Assembly: GCA_002361175.1 (NCBI GenBank) | Contig: DESG01000144.1 | Span: 1 to 13,053, forward strand | Source of the DNA: Lachnoclostridium sp. UBA3320 | GTDB lineage: Bacteria; Bacillota; Clostridia; Lachnospirales; Lachnospiraceae | Reading direction: 5' to 3' | DNA length: 13,053 bases | Part shown: positions 1 through 7,928 of the stretch, one piece after another | How positions within the stretch are numbered: the stretch's first letter is position 1 | How the letters are laid out: every line of letters starts with the position of its first letter | Notes under the pieces: model-generated | What the model was told of the DNA's origin: nothing | Seen by the model: only the letters and a program-made list of their open reading frames with translations | Databases searched by the model: none | Program-made: the position numbers and the translations under genes

Positions 1-1
1 T

Positions 2-640
2 TTATATATATTTATCGTAGCGGAACGCTGGAATTCTGTACTTGATGATGGCACTATAAGCGGAACGATGATGAATTCTTTAAATCATTATGCTTATGGG
101 TCTGTTGTTGAATACCTTTACAGAAATGTAGCTGGTATACGTGCAATAGAGCCAGGATTTAAAAAAGTAAAAATTGCACCGCTTGTCAGTCAAAAACTTA
201 AATATATGAAAGCATCTTATGATTCTGTCTATGGAACTTATAGAACAGAGTGGTATATTAAAGAGAATGGAAAAATTCATATAGTTATAGAAATTCCTTT
301 TGGCTGTAGTGCAATAGCACAACTTCCATTTTATCCTGATAAAACTGTTAAAGAGCTTAGTTCAGGGGTTTATAAATTTGAGTACGAACCTACAAAAGAC
401 CTACGCTGTAAATATACCAAAAATACACTCTTTAAGGAAATGATACAGGACGAAAAAGCGATGGAAATTATAGGACGTATATCTCCAATGTTACATCAGT
501 TTTTAACATCTGGTGATGAAGAATTTTTACATGAAAATCTTAATACACTAAAAGATATGTTTTTCCTTGGTTTCTCAGAAGAAATTATTCAGCATTTAAC
601 AGATGAATTAACTTGCATTTATGAGGAAGGTGGTTTTTAA
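2..640 (+). CDS. alpha-L-rhamnosidase (GH78 type), C-terminal part, 5' truncated by window edge
   Basis: The frame is open to the left edge, so the ATG at 68 is an internal methionine and the real start lies outside the window. The first residues carry ERWNSVLDDGT, then NSLNHYAYG and VEYLYRNVAGI. This is the conserved end of the (alpha/alpha)6 barrel of GH78 alpha-L-rhamnosidases, and the His of SLNHYAYG lines the active site in that family. A beta-rich C-terminal domain follows (roughly bases 140-390, ending near SAIAQLPFYPDK). The enzyme would remove terminal L-rhamnose from pectic or other plant glycans. The catalytic acid and base would lie upstream and cannot be checked. After the beta domain there is an unusual Lys/Glu-rich helical tail of about 80 residues (bases ~401-637). 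The stop directly abuts the ATG of the next gene. No signal peptide can be judged. Confidence 0.85.
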   Translation, partial: LYIFIVAERWNSVLDDGTISGTMMNSLNHYAYGSVVEYLYRNVAGIRAIEPGFKKVKIAPLVSQKLKYMKASYDSVYGTYRTEWYIKENGKIHIVIEIPFGCSAIAQLPFYPDKTVKELSSGVYKFEYEPTKDLRCKYTKNTLFKEMIQDEKAMEIIGRISPMLHQFLTSGDEEFLHENLNTLKDMFFLGFSEEIIQHLTDELTCIYEEGGF

Positions 641-1471
641 ATGAATTATTATACAAGTGAAAAAATTACAAACCACATTACAGTAATTAAAAGCCTGTCT
701 GGTGAACTTATGTATTTAATAGAGGGTGATAAAGAAACAGTCTTAATTGATACTTGTGCTGGTGTAGGACACATTAGACAGTTTGTAGAAAAACTGACAG
801 ATAAACCAATAACTGTACTTCTTTCCCATGGACATATTGACCATGCAATGGGAGCAGCTGAATTTGAAAAGGTATATATTAGCCCAAAAGATATTTCACT
901 CTATAAAAGTCAATGCTCTGTTAAAGAAAGAAAAGAATATGTAACTGCGTGTATTGGCAAAGAGGCAGCAGCTTTGATATCTGATGAAGAATATACAGAC
1001 GCCAGACCAGATTACAAATTTAGAGAATTAAAAGAAGGAATGGTATTTGACTTAGGAGGAATTCATATTGAGGCATATGAACTTGCAGGTCACACAAAAG
1101 GTTGTATGATTTTTCTAATTAAAGAAGAAAGAATCTTGATTTTGGGAGATGCCTGCAATAACGCTACTTTCTTATTTGACGATATATGCAGTACAGTTGC
1201 AGAATATCAAAAACAAATAAAACGAGCAGCAGATATTCTTGCTGGTAAATATGATAGAGTGTTTATTATGCATCATATAAGGGAAGCACCAACTTCGATT
1301 TTTTGTGAAATGTCAGAAGTATGTGATACAATACTTGCAGGAAAAGCCGATAATATTCCTTTTGATTTTATGGGGAAAAAGGCATACATTGCTAAAAAAT
1401 CAAACGAGCAATTTCAACGAGCAGATAAAAAATTTGCTAATTTAATTTATAATCCTGAAAGAATAAAATAA
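641..1471 (+). CDS. metallo-beta-lactamase-fold hydrolase
   Basis: This 276-residue protein has the full metal-binding set of the metallo-beta-lactamase superfamily. HGHIDHAMG supplies His63, His65, Asp67 and His68; AGHTKGC supplies His151; ILGDACNN supplies Asp170; MHHIREAP supplies a final His at 211 or 212. It therefore probably binds two zinc or iron ions and hydrolyses a small substrate in the cytosol; no signal peptide is seen. The substrate cannot be read from sequence, and members range from thioesterases and glyoxalase II to lactonases. The ATG lies one base after the rhamnosidase stop, with a GGTGG-like ribosome binding site inside the end of that gene. The two are almost certainly cotranscribed and translationally coupled, which hints at a role in sugar or glycoside metabolism, but that is inference. 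Confidence 0.85.
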   Translation: MNYYTSEKITNHITVIKSLSGELMYLIEGDKETVLIDTCAGVGHIRQFVEKLTDKPITVLLSHGHIDHAMGAAEFEKVYISPKDISLYKSQCSVKERKEYVTACIGKEAAALISDEEYTDARPDYKFRELKEGMVFDLGGIHIEAYELAGHTKGCMIFLIKEERILILGDACNNATFLFDDICSTVAEYQKQIKRAADILAGKYDRVFIMHHIREAPTSIFCEMSEVCDTILAGKADNIPFDFMGKKAYIAKKSNEQFQRADKKFANLIYNPERIK

Positions 1472-1483
1472 TTTTAAATAAAT

Positions 1484-1539
1484 CACGCAGTGGTGCATAA
1501 AATCTCACAATATAAGTTGTGATAACGTACCATTGCGTG
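1484..1539. terminator. nested hairpin between convergent genes, likely bidirectional terminator
   Basis: Bases 1484-1496 pair with 1527-1539 over 13 positions, two of them G-T wobbles. Inside this, 1505-1510 pairs with 1517-1522 around a 6-base loop. The hairpin lies 12 bases after the metallo-hydrolase stop and 16 bases after the hemL stop. Neither side has a long uninterrupted T run. The - strand side is richer in T (ATTTATTTAAAATTATTTTA), so it may end the hem operon better than the + strand pair. Confidence 0.55.
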
Positions 1540-1555
1540 TATTCATCTAATACAT

Positions 1556-2836
1556 CTATATATTAACATCTATATATGCTTCTATATCTCCAAGTGTCTT
1601 GTCTATATTTTCCATAGTATGAGCCGCTGATATAAATATTGCTTCAAACTGGCTTGGTCCAAAGTAATTTCCTCTATCTAACATATGCAAAAAATACTTT
1701 GCAAATGTCTTAGTATCAGAAGTTTTAGCAGTTCTATAATCACAAACTTCATTTTCAGTAAAATATATACACGAAAGAGAACCTATACCTGACACCCAGA
1801 CTTTTTTCCCATATTTTTTAAATAACGCCCTTACTCCTTGTCTAAACCTCTCACCTAGATTATCAAGATGTGTATATATTTCTGGCGACTCTTTAAGAAT
1901 CTTTAACTGTGTTATTCCTGCACACATTGCTACTGGATTTCCACTAAGCGTACCCGCTTGATATACATTTCCAAGCGGTGCAACTACACTCATTATATCT
2001 TTCCTGCCGCCATATGCCCCCACAGGCATACCACCACCTATAATTTTTCCATATGTAGAAAGGTCAGGTTTTATGCCATAATAACCAGCTGCCCCTTGCG
2101 CACCTAGCCTAAAACCTGTTATAACTTCATCAAATATAAGCAATGCACCATTTTTATCGCAAAGCTTTCTAAGTCCTTCAAGAAATCCCGTTTTAGGTAG
2201 CACAAGACCCATATTAGCAGCAACTGGCTCAACTATTACACATGCAATTTCATTATAATTTTTATCAAAAAGGCATTCCACGCTCTGAATATTATTGTAT
2301 TCTGCTATAAGCGTATCTTTTGCACAGCCCTCTGGCACTCCACTGCTGTCTGGTACACCTGCTGTCATAACACCAGAACCTGCCTTAACCAAAAGTGCAT
2401 CAGCATGACCATGATAACACCCTTCAAATTTAATGATTTTATCCCTGCCTGTAAATCCTCTTGCTGCTCTTATTGCACTCATAACTGCCTCTGTGCCAGA
2501 ATTGACCATGCGCACCATTTCAAGAGAGGGAACCATATCAATCATAAGCTCTGCCATCTCTACTTCAAGTTCAGATGGCGCACCATAACTTATACCTTTC
2601 TGCATCTGTTTTACAACAGCCTCAACAACCCTTTCGTCATTGTGTCCAAGTATCATAGGTCCCCATGAGCCAACATAATCTATATACTCTTTTCCACTTA
2701 CATCATATATATATTGTCCCTTTGCACTCTCTATAAATACAGGTTGTCCGCCTACAGCGCCAAATGCTCTTACTGGACTATTTACGCCACCTGGCATAGT
2801 CTTTATTGCCCTTTCAAATAATTCTTTTGATTTCAT
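1556..2836 (-). CDS. hemL: glutamate-1-semialdehyde 2,1-aminomutase
   Basis: HemL is a PLP-dependent class III aminotransferase-fold enzyme. It converts glutamate-1-semialdehyde to 5-aminolevulinate, the second step of the C5 tetrapyrrole route. The length, 426 residues, is normal for the family. The PLP-binding Lys is in STYGKIIGGGMPVGAYGG at about residue 264, DEVITGFR (Asp236) contacts the cofactor pyridine, and NSGTEAVMSAIRAAR near 112-126 holds the phosphate. It begins 4 bases after the cobA-hemD stop, with a strong AAAGGGG ribosome binding site inside the end of that gene. This makes it the last gene of the operon. HemA, its substrate partner, is in the same operon, though the two are separated by hemC and cobA-hemD. 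Confidence 0.97.
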   Translation of the reverse strand: MKSKELFERAIKTMPGGVNSPVRAFGAVGGQPVFIESAKGQYIYDVSGKEYIDYVGSWGPMILGHNDERVVEAVVKQMQKGISYGAPSELEVEMAELMIDMVPSLEMVRMVNSGTEAVMSAIRAARGFTGRDKIIKFEGCYHGHADALLVKAGSGVMTAGVPDSSGVPEGCAKDTLIAEYNNIQSVECLFDKNYNEIACVIVEPVAANMGLVLPKTGFLEGLRKLCDKNGALLIFDEVITGFRLGAQGAAGYYGIKPDLSTYGKIIGGGMPVGAYGGRKDIMSVVAPLGNVYQAGTLSGNPVAMCAGITQLKILKESPEIYTHLDNLGERFRQGVRALFKKYGKKVWVSGIGSLSCIYFTENEVCDYRTAKTSDTKTFAKYFLHMLDRGNYFGPSQFEAIFISAAHTMENIDKTLGDIEAYIDVNI

Positions 2837-2840
2837 ATCT

Positions 2841-4379
2841 TTACCCCTTTGCTTTTTTTAATATAGCTTCTACCAGTGAATTAATTGTAGCGTCATTTGA
2901 TACAATAATATCCATATTATATTTTAAAGCTTCATTAGCCGTCTTATCACCTATACAAACTGCCTTTACCTTTTGCAGATTTACATTTTCAAAAATATTT
3001 ACAAACCCTTTTACTGTAGATGCACTTGTAAATGTAACATAATCAATTTCTTTATTGTCAAAAGCTACCGCTATTTTCTCTGTTATCCTGTTTGGTCTAG
3101 TGTATACAGTATTATATATAGCTATATCACTATAAGGAATTTTTGCTTTTTTCAGTTCATTGGTAAGCTCTATAGAGCCTTTGCCTGCTCTAAAAATATA
3201 TATATGAAAATCTTTAGAAAGCTTATCCACAAGCACTTTGCCAAGGCTTTGTGCTGAATACTTTTTAGGCATATAATCTGCAAATATATTATATCTTTCC
3301 AATTCATCTCTAGTACCAGAACCTATCACTGCAAACTCTAGTCTTCCATACACAAACAAACTTCTTATATCAATTTTTCTTTCTTTAAGTAGTGAGAAAA
3401 AATATCTAACGCCATTTGAGCTTGTAAATACAATGCACTTTTTGCCTTTATTGCTCTGTACTTTTTCTACTGCACTATAAAACTTTTCCAGTTCAGAAGG
3501 ACTATTTATTTTCACAGTTTCTATTGTTGGCATATTTATAATATGCGCACCAAACTCTTGTAGTTTTAAAGTAAGATATTCTTCTACTCCCTCTTGGTGT
3601 GGACGTGTTACAAGAATCTGCTTTCCAGATAATGGCAATTTCTCATACCAAGCAAACTGTTTTCCAAGTTCACATACCTTCCCAATTATTATTACAACAG
3701 GACTTTCTATAAAAGCCTTACAAGCTTTTTCCTTTAATGTAGATACTGTTGCATATACACTTCTCTGCCTGTAAGTTGTCCCTTTTTCTAGTACTGCTGC
3801 TGGTGTATCTTTAGCCATTCCAGCATCTAAAAGACCTTGACATATATTTTCCAAAGAAACAGCTCCCATAAGAAATATAAGTGTTGCATCTAATCTTACA
3901 AGTGCTTTAAAATCAATATCAAGATTTCCATTTTTCTTTTTATGCCCTGTAATTACATGAAATGACGATGCATAATCTCTGTGTGTGATGGATATTCCAT
4001 TGTATGCAGGAACTACAACAGCTGATGTAACCCCAGGCACAACTTCAAAATCAATGCCCGCATCTACAAGAGCTTCAAGTTCCTCACCGCCTCTTCCAAA
4101 TACAAAAGAGTCACCGCCTTTAAGCCTTACCACCCTTTTACCTTCCCTAGCCTTGCTAACCAAAAGCCTATTAATTTCATCTTGTGGCAATGTATGTTTT
4201 ACTGCTCTCTTGCCAGCATCTATAAGTTCTGCACCAACTGGCATAAGTGAAAGTACCTCAAGACTTATAAGTGCATCAAATATAACAACCTCTGCTTGTT
4301 TTAATATCTTTCTTCCTTTAACTGTAATTAATCCAGCGTCACCTGTACCAGCCCCTACAAGCCATACTTTACCGCTCAT
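2841..4379 (-). CDS. cobA-hemD: fused uroporphyrinogen-III C-methyltransferase / uroporphyrinogen-III synthase
   Basis: This is a two-domain 512-residue protein. Residues 1-245 are an SAM-dependent uroporphyrinogen-III methyltransferase (CobA/SUMT). The motifs are VGAGTGDAGLITVKG near 8-22, LKGGDSFVFGRGGEE near 86-100 and GVTSAVVVPAYNGI near 116-129. Residues from about 252 are uroporphyrinogen-III synthase (HemD), opening with KQILVTRP and containing VFTSSNGVRYF and VTFTSASTVKGF. HemD closes hydroxymethylbilane with inversion of ring D; CobA then methylates C2 and C7 to give precorrin-2. The fusion is common in clostridia and commits flux to cobalamin or siroheme rather than haem. It starts 16 bases after the hemC stop, with an AAAGG ribosome binding site. 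Both halves look intact. HemD domains diverge strongly, so assignment of that half rests on weaker motifs plus context. Confidence 0.95.
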   Translation of the reverse strand: MSGKVWLVGAGTGDAGLITVKGRKILKQAEVVIFDALISLEVLSLMPVGAELIDAGKRAVKHTLPQDEINRLLVSKAREGKRVVRLKGGDSFVFGRGGEELEALVDAGIDFEVVPGVTSAVVVPAYNGISITHRDYASSFHVITGHKKKNGNLDIDFKALVRLDATLIFLMGAVSLENICQGLLDAGMAKDTPAAVLEKGTTYRQRSVYATVSTLKEKACKAFIESPVVIIIGKVCELGKQFAWYEKLPLSGKQILVTRPHQEGVEEYLTLKLQEFGAHIINMPTIETVKINSPSELEKFYSAVEKVQSNKGKKCIVFTSSNGVRYFFSLLKERKIDIRSLFVYGRLEFAVIGSGTRDELERYNIFADYMPKKYSAQSLGKVLVDKLSKDFHIYIFRAGKGSIELTNELKKAKIPYSDIAIYNTVYTRPNRITEKIAVAFDNKEIDYVTFTSASTVKGFVNIFENVNLQKVKAVCIGDKTANEALKYNMDIIVSNDATINSLVEAILKKAKG

Positions 4380-4395
4380 ATTATAAATAACCTTT

Positions 4396-5274
4396 CTAAA
4401 ATCTTTTCTTTAATTCAAGCGCAAGCTCTTCACCAATTTTTTTGGCATCTTCTTTCCTGCCACTTTTAATACCAGTAATATATCTGTCGTTTTCTTCATT
4501 AAAATACATTCCTTTAAGCTTTATATCATCAGACACTATCTCTGTATACGCCGCAATCGGCAAGCTACAATCTCCTCCAAGAGTTCTTACAAAACTTCTT
4601 TCTGCTGCCGCAGCATAAAAAGAACTGTCACTTTTTATACAATCCACAAATGAATAATCCATATCTTTTCTTCCTTGAACAGCAAGTATTCCCTGTCCTG
4701 CCGCAGGAATTATTTCATCTGTAGAAAATACTCTACAGGCACATTCTTCTATTCCAAGCCTTAAAAGCCCTGCCATGGCAAGCACTATAGCATCATAATC
4801 TTCATTTTCAAGCTTATTTAATCTCGTCTTTATATTGCCTCTTATTCCTTTAAAAGCTGCATCTTTATACAAATTTTTAAGCTGCACAATTCTTCTTTTG
4901 CTTGAAGTGCCAATGCAATTTATATTAAAAGAAGTAGAATTTTTTTTATATACTATTACATCACGAGGATCTGCCCTTTCTGAAAATCCTACTAACGGCA
5001 AGTCTTTATTTATCTCAAGCGGCAAATCTTTAAGACTGTGTATTACAATGTCCACACGTCCATCAAGAAGTGCTCTGTCAAGCTCTTTAACAAAAAGACC
5101 TTTGCCTCCTATATCATAAAGATTTCTATCAAGTATCTTATCCCCCATCGTTTTCATCGTAACAAGTTCAAACGTAATATCTGGATTCTTAAATTTCATT
5201 TTATTTACAAGTATCATAGTCTGAGCAACAGCAAGCGCACTGTCACGACTTCCTACTCTTATTACTTTTTCCAT
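4396..5274 (-). CDS. hemC: hydroxymethylbilane synthase (porphobilinogen deaminase)
   Basis: HemC joins four porphobilinogens head to tail into hydroxymethylbilane in the cytosol. With the start chosen here the protein has 292 residues. It opens with MEKVIRVGSRDSALAVAQ, the usual N-terminus. The catalytic Asp is in HSLKDLP (about Asp83). The Cys that carries the dipyrromethane cofactor is in GGDCSLPIAAY (about Cys236). KGIRGN and the Arg-rich SSKRR segment bind the growing chain. A TTG codon at 5295 would add seven residues, but that extension contains the AGAGGA ribosome binding site of the ATG at 5274. The ATG also lies 4 bases beyond the hemA stop, as in the other operon junctions. The family usually has about 300-315 residues, so nothing seems missing. 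Confidence 0.95.
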   Translation of the reverse strand: MEKVIRVGSRDSALAVAQTMILVNKMKFKNPDITFELVTMKTMGDKILDRNLYDIGGKGLFVKELDRALLDGRVDIVIHSLKDLPLEINKDLPLVGFSERADPRDVIVYKKNSTSFNINCIGTSSKRRIVQLKNLYKDAAFKGIRGNIKTRLNKLENEDYDAIVLAMAGLLRLGIEECACRVFSTDEIIPAAGQGILAVQGRKDMDYSFVDCIKSDSSFYAAAAERSFVRTLGGDCSLPIAAYTEIVSDDIKLKGMYFNEENDRYITGIKSGRKEDAKKIGEELALELKKRF

Positions 5275-5278
5275 AATC

Positions 5279-6496
5279 TTAATTTCCTCTAACAAATACC
5301 TCTTCTATAGCATTAATACATACACTATAATACTCTGGCGGTAAGTTCTTCTTTAATTCAAAAAGCATAGAAGAAACAGTTTTTTCCGTTGCCCTTCTAA
5401 CTGCACTCTCTACTACATCAAAACATATATCCTCTGCTTTAAGTTTATTCTTTGCTCTTTCAAATACCATACGTCCACATTCTTTACTTATATCTTGTAT
5501 AGTCATTATGTATTCTCTGACATTTTCTTCCGATTCAAGCTTTGCTTTATACTCTTTAATTATATCAAGTGCACACCTTACTGCTTTGTCATCTTTGCCA
5601 ATTCTGCCGCCTTGTCCAAAACTATCTATATTATAAAGAGTAATATTCTCCATCCCTTTAAATTTACCAGATATATCCTCTGGTACAGCAAGGTCAACAA
5701 GTATATGACTGCGGTTAGCAAGCATATGACTACATTCTTCATACTTAATCGTGTGATGCGGACTTGTAGTAGCACTTATTATTATATCATATGATTCAAT
5801 ATCTATATATCTGTCCTTATAATCCACTACCCTGCATTCTTTAGGAATCTCCACTTGCCTAGTCTTATAATTCCTCACAGTAACAGTCACACTCGCACCT
5901 GCTTGTACCATACTAGAAGCAGCAAGCCTGCCAATAGTACCATTGCCTATAACAAGACACTTTTTGCCAATAATACTATGTATATCTGACTGTAGTGTCT
6001 TTATAAGTTCATCTACAACAGAAGTATTTACAGCCGTAAGCCTTGTCTTGGTTTTAACTTTCTTTGCAGCAGCTAAAACCGTCTGAAATGTTCTTTCAAT
6101 ATAACTATCAGTAGCTTTTATTTCCCTTGCAATAATAAGAGCATCTTTTACCTGTGTGATAATCTGGTCTTCACCAAACACTTTAGATTCCATGCCACAA
6201 GCAAGTCTAAAAAGATGGTCAACTGCATCATTTCCACAGCGCTTTACAGCATATTTAATATATTTTTCTGTATCTATATTTTTAATACGACAAATAGCCT
6301 CAAACAAATCTATTTTATCAGTAGTAGAAACATACACCTCTGTCCTATTGCACGTAAATAAAACAACAACTCCATCCACCCCATACATTTGCTTTATATA
6401 AAGTGCTGCTTCCCTAGCAGCACGAGTTTGAAAAGAAAACAAAGACCTTATATCCAAATCCGCTTTCTCATAATCCACACCTGTCATTTGCAGCAT
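5279..6496 (-). CDS. hemA: glutamyl-tRNA reductase
   Basis: HemA reduces glutamyl-tRNA(Glu) with NADPH to glutamate-1-semialdehyde, the committed step of C5 tetrapyrrole synthesis. Three regions are visible. The catalytic domain carries the nucleophilic Cys in LFTCNRTEVY (Cys49 with this start) and GMESKVFGEDQI near 101-112. A Rossmann NADPH domain has VIGNGTIGRLAA near 182-193. A helical dimerisation tail ends the protein. I chose the ATG at 6496 because GGAGG sits 5 bases upstream and the family N-terminus is short (MLQMTGVDY). An in-frame ATG at 6508 (409 residues) has only AGGA at 7 bases and remains possible. The gene begins 25 bases after the stop of the membrane-protein gene. There is no fusion to a precorrin-2 dehydrogenase domain. 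Confidence 0.95.
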   Translation of the reverse strand: MLQMTGVDYEKADLDIRSLFSFQTRAAREAALYIKQMYGVDGVVVLFTCNRTEVYVSTTDKIDLFEAICRIKNIDTEKYIKYAVKRCGNDAVDHLFRLACGMESKVFGEDQIITQVKDALIIAREIKATDSYIERTFQTVLAAAKKVKTKTRLTAVNTSVVDELIKTLQSDIHSIIGKKCLVIGNGTIGRLAASSMVQAGASVTVTVRNYKTRQVEIPKECRVVDYKDRYIDIESYDIIISATTSPHHTIKYEECSHMLANRSHILVDLAVPEDISGKFKGMENITLYNIDSFGQGGRIGKDDKAVRCALDIIKEYKAKLESEENVREYIMTIQDISKECGRMVFERAKNKLKAEDICFDVVESAVRRATEKTVSSMLFELKKNLPPEYYSVCINAIEEVFVRGN

Positions 6497-6521
6497 AAAA
6501 GCCTCCATTCCTAATTCCTAT

Positions 6522-7259
6522 TTAAAACCGCTTTCCAAATATATTTTTAATATGGTTTCTCATTTCTATTTTTAACATTATTTTCTCATGAGACTTTATT
6601 TTTAGCTTAGGAAAAGCATGTAAAAATCTCAATTCTTTTTTCTTAAATTGCATTTTCTTATCAGAAACCCAAATTTCAAGCCCATTTTTATTCGCTATAA
6701 TATTAGGTTGTATTTTAGATAAAAACATTTCGTGCATATTTTTTAAATGTATATTAAAGTCAGCCCAGTTGCGCAATGTCACAACAATATCAAAAACAAA
6801 AATCACACATAACAAAATCGCAATAAACATCAATATAATAAAATCAATATTTCTTAACAACTCTATAAATTTTGGCTGAACTACTTTACACACAACTACA
6901 CTGACTACTCCAAAAAGAGTCGCTCCATATAAACAAATACGTCCATTTAAATTAAACGGATACTGTGAATAATCCCACCACTTCGCATGAAACAACTTTT
7001 CCATACCATATCCTGTAATATATTCCAAAATAGAACATACAATAGAAGCTGCAATAAATAAAATAATACTATTTTCTATGGAACTTAACAATAAACAACA
7101 CATCATTGCCCCACAGCCATATATTGGACACCACGGACCTGTTAGAAAACCTCTATTAATAAATCTTTTTTGTTTTAATAAAGAACATATAGTTGACTCA
7201 TATAACCATCCAAAAAAGCTATACAGAAAAAAACTTAGAACACATAATTCTATTGACAT
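6522..7259 (-). CDS. CmpB-like multipass membrane protein (PF06541 / DUF1113 type)
   Basis: This 245-residue integral membrane protein matches the family labelled putative ABC-transporter type IV / CmpB by its N-terminal pattern: FFGWLYE (15-21), RGFLTGPWCPIYGCG (36-50), LEYITGYGMEKLFHAKWWDYS (78-98) and PFNLNGRICL (101-110). Hydrophobic segments lie near 4-20, 47-60, 63-82, 109-128 and 138-162. A basic cytoplasmic tail of about 80 residues follows. Its biochemical role is not known; I see no ATP-binding partner in the window, so the transporter label should be treated with caution. The ATG has AAAGGA 10 bases upstream, inside the HD gene, and the two genes overlap by 41 bases. Cotranscription with hemA is likely, but a link to tetrapyrroles is not shown by the sequence. 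Confidence 0.8.
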   Translation of the reverse strand: MSIELCVLSFFLYSFFGWLYESTICSLLKQKRFINRGFLTGPWCPIYGCGAMMCCLLLSSIENSIILFIAASIVCSILEYITGYGMEKLFHAKWWDYSQYPFNLNGRICLYGATLFGVVSVVVCKVVQPKFIELLRNIDFIILMFIAILLCVIFVFDIVVTLRNWADFNIHLKNMHEMFLSKIQPNIIANKNGLEIWVSDKKMQFKKKELRFLHAFPKLKIKSHEKIMLKIEMRNHIKNIFGKRF

Positions 7260-7728
7260 TTTTTTTCGTTCCTTTCACTTTGGATTTTATCGCTGACAAT
7301 ATCTCAACTATAGCACACCACTTATCCGCAATACACACAATCCACGCTTCTTTTGTGCTAGGAGGTATTAAAGTTAAAGGAAACATATGGCGCAAAATAA
7401 TATTTTCCTCTATTTCATTTAAGCAAAAATCTTTCTTGGCATTTTCTAACGCTCTTTTTGGATGATGAAATCCATGAAGCCTATGACTGCTGTCTTTATC
7501 ATGCCAATCATATAAAAAATAATCATGTAACAAAGCTCCACGAATCAACGATTCTTTATTAATTTGCCATTTAAAATATTTAACCATTTTACAACTTGTT
7601 AATGTAACATTTACACAATGTTTATATACTGTAGTATTTCCATGTTGACAATAATTCTTGTTTTCTGCATACCTTCCATTATTTTCTAACTCTTTTATAA
7701 TTAAATAAATCTCTTCTTTAAAATCCAT
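7219..7728 (-). CDS. HD-domain phosphohydrolase, small
   Basis: This is a 169-residue soluble protein with the HD superfamily metal site: His37 (VYKHC), His68-Asp69 (LLHDYFLYDW), His86/His89 (HGFHHPKRALENA), His114 (RHMFP) and Asp135 (IADKWCA). Such enzymes hydrolyse phosphomonoesters, nucleotides or phosphodiesters; the substrate here cannot be predicted. I chose the ATG at 7728 because GAGG lies 5 bases upstream. A GTG at 7746 would add six residues but has no good ribosome binding site. It is the first gene after a consensus promoter, and its last 41 bases overlap the start of the CmpB-like gene. An A8 tract lies at that junction, so a slip of one base would join the two frames. The role of this gene in front of hem genes is unknown. 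Confidence 0.8.
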   Translation of the reverse strand: MDFKEEIYLIIKELENNGRYAENKNYCQHGNTTVYKHCVNVTLTSCKMVKYFKWQINKESLIRGALLHDYFLYDWHDKDSSHRLHGFHHPKRALENAKKDFCLNEIEENIILRHMFPLTLIPPSTKEAWIVCIADKWCAIVEILSAIKSKVKGTKKNVNRIMCSKFFSV

Positions 7729-7803
7729 ACAAGCCTCATTTCTCACTCTTTGATATATTCACTCACTATTCAGCCGTATATATTAATTTTTTCACATACG
7801 AGT

Positions 7804-7833
7804 ATTATAATAATAGAAGTATTTTCTTGTCAA
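7804..7833 (-). promoter_or_regulatory. consensus sigma-A promoter of the HD-cmpB-hemACDL operon
   Basis: On the - strand TTGACA (7833-7828) and TATAAT (7809-7804) are both perfect consensus, with an 18-base spacer. Transcription should start near 7797, leaving a leader of about 70 bases before the ATG at 7728. No operator, riboswitch or leader peptide is evident. Since no other terminator or promoter is seen down to 1556, this is probably the main promoter of the whole six-gene run. Confidence 0.8.
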
Positions 7834-7857
7834 TTAAATTCAATTAGTAATTTGTAT

Positions 7858-7897
7858 AAAAAATACCACCTACACATACCTGTAGATGGTATTTTTT
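7858..7897 (-). terminator. Rho-independent terminator of the galactanase locus
   Basis: Bases 7858-7874 pair with 7881-7897 (17 positions, 6-base loop). On the - strand the only non-Watson-Crick position becomes a U-G wobble; on the + strand it would be a C-A mismatch. The - strand arm ends in six T. The element lies about 31 bases past the stop at 7929. It ends the leucine-rich piece and insulates the hem operon promoter 25 bases further on. Confidence 0.85.
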
Positions 7898-7928
7898 ACT
7901 TGTGTATATTTAAAAAACAAATATAAGA

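Noticed and set aside
3985..4386. Long + strand open frame opposite cobA-hemD, rich in Ser, Thr and Pro
   Set aside because: It is the antisense shadow of the strongly conserved methyltransferase domain and has no domain pattern of its own.
5275..5295. Seven-residue N-terminal extension of HemC from a TTG start
   Set aside because: The extension contains the ribosome binding site of the ATG at 5274, and HemC proteins normally begin near the VIRVGSR motif.
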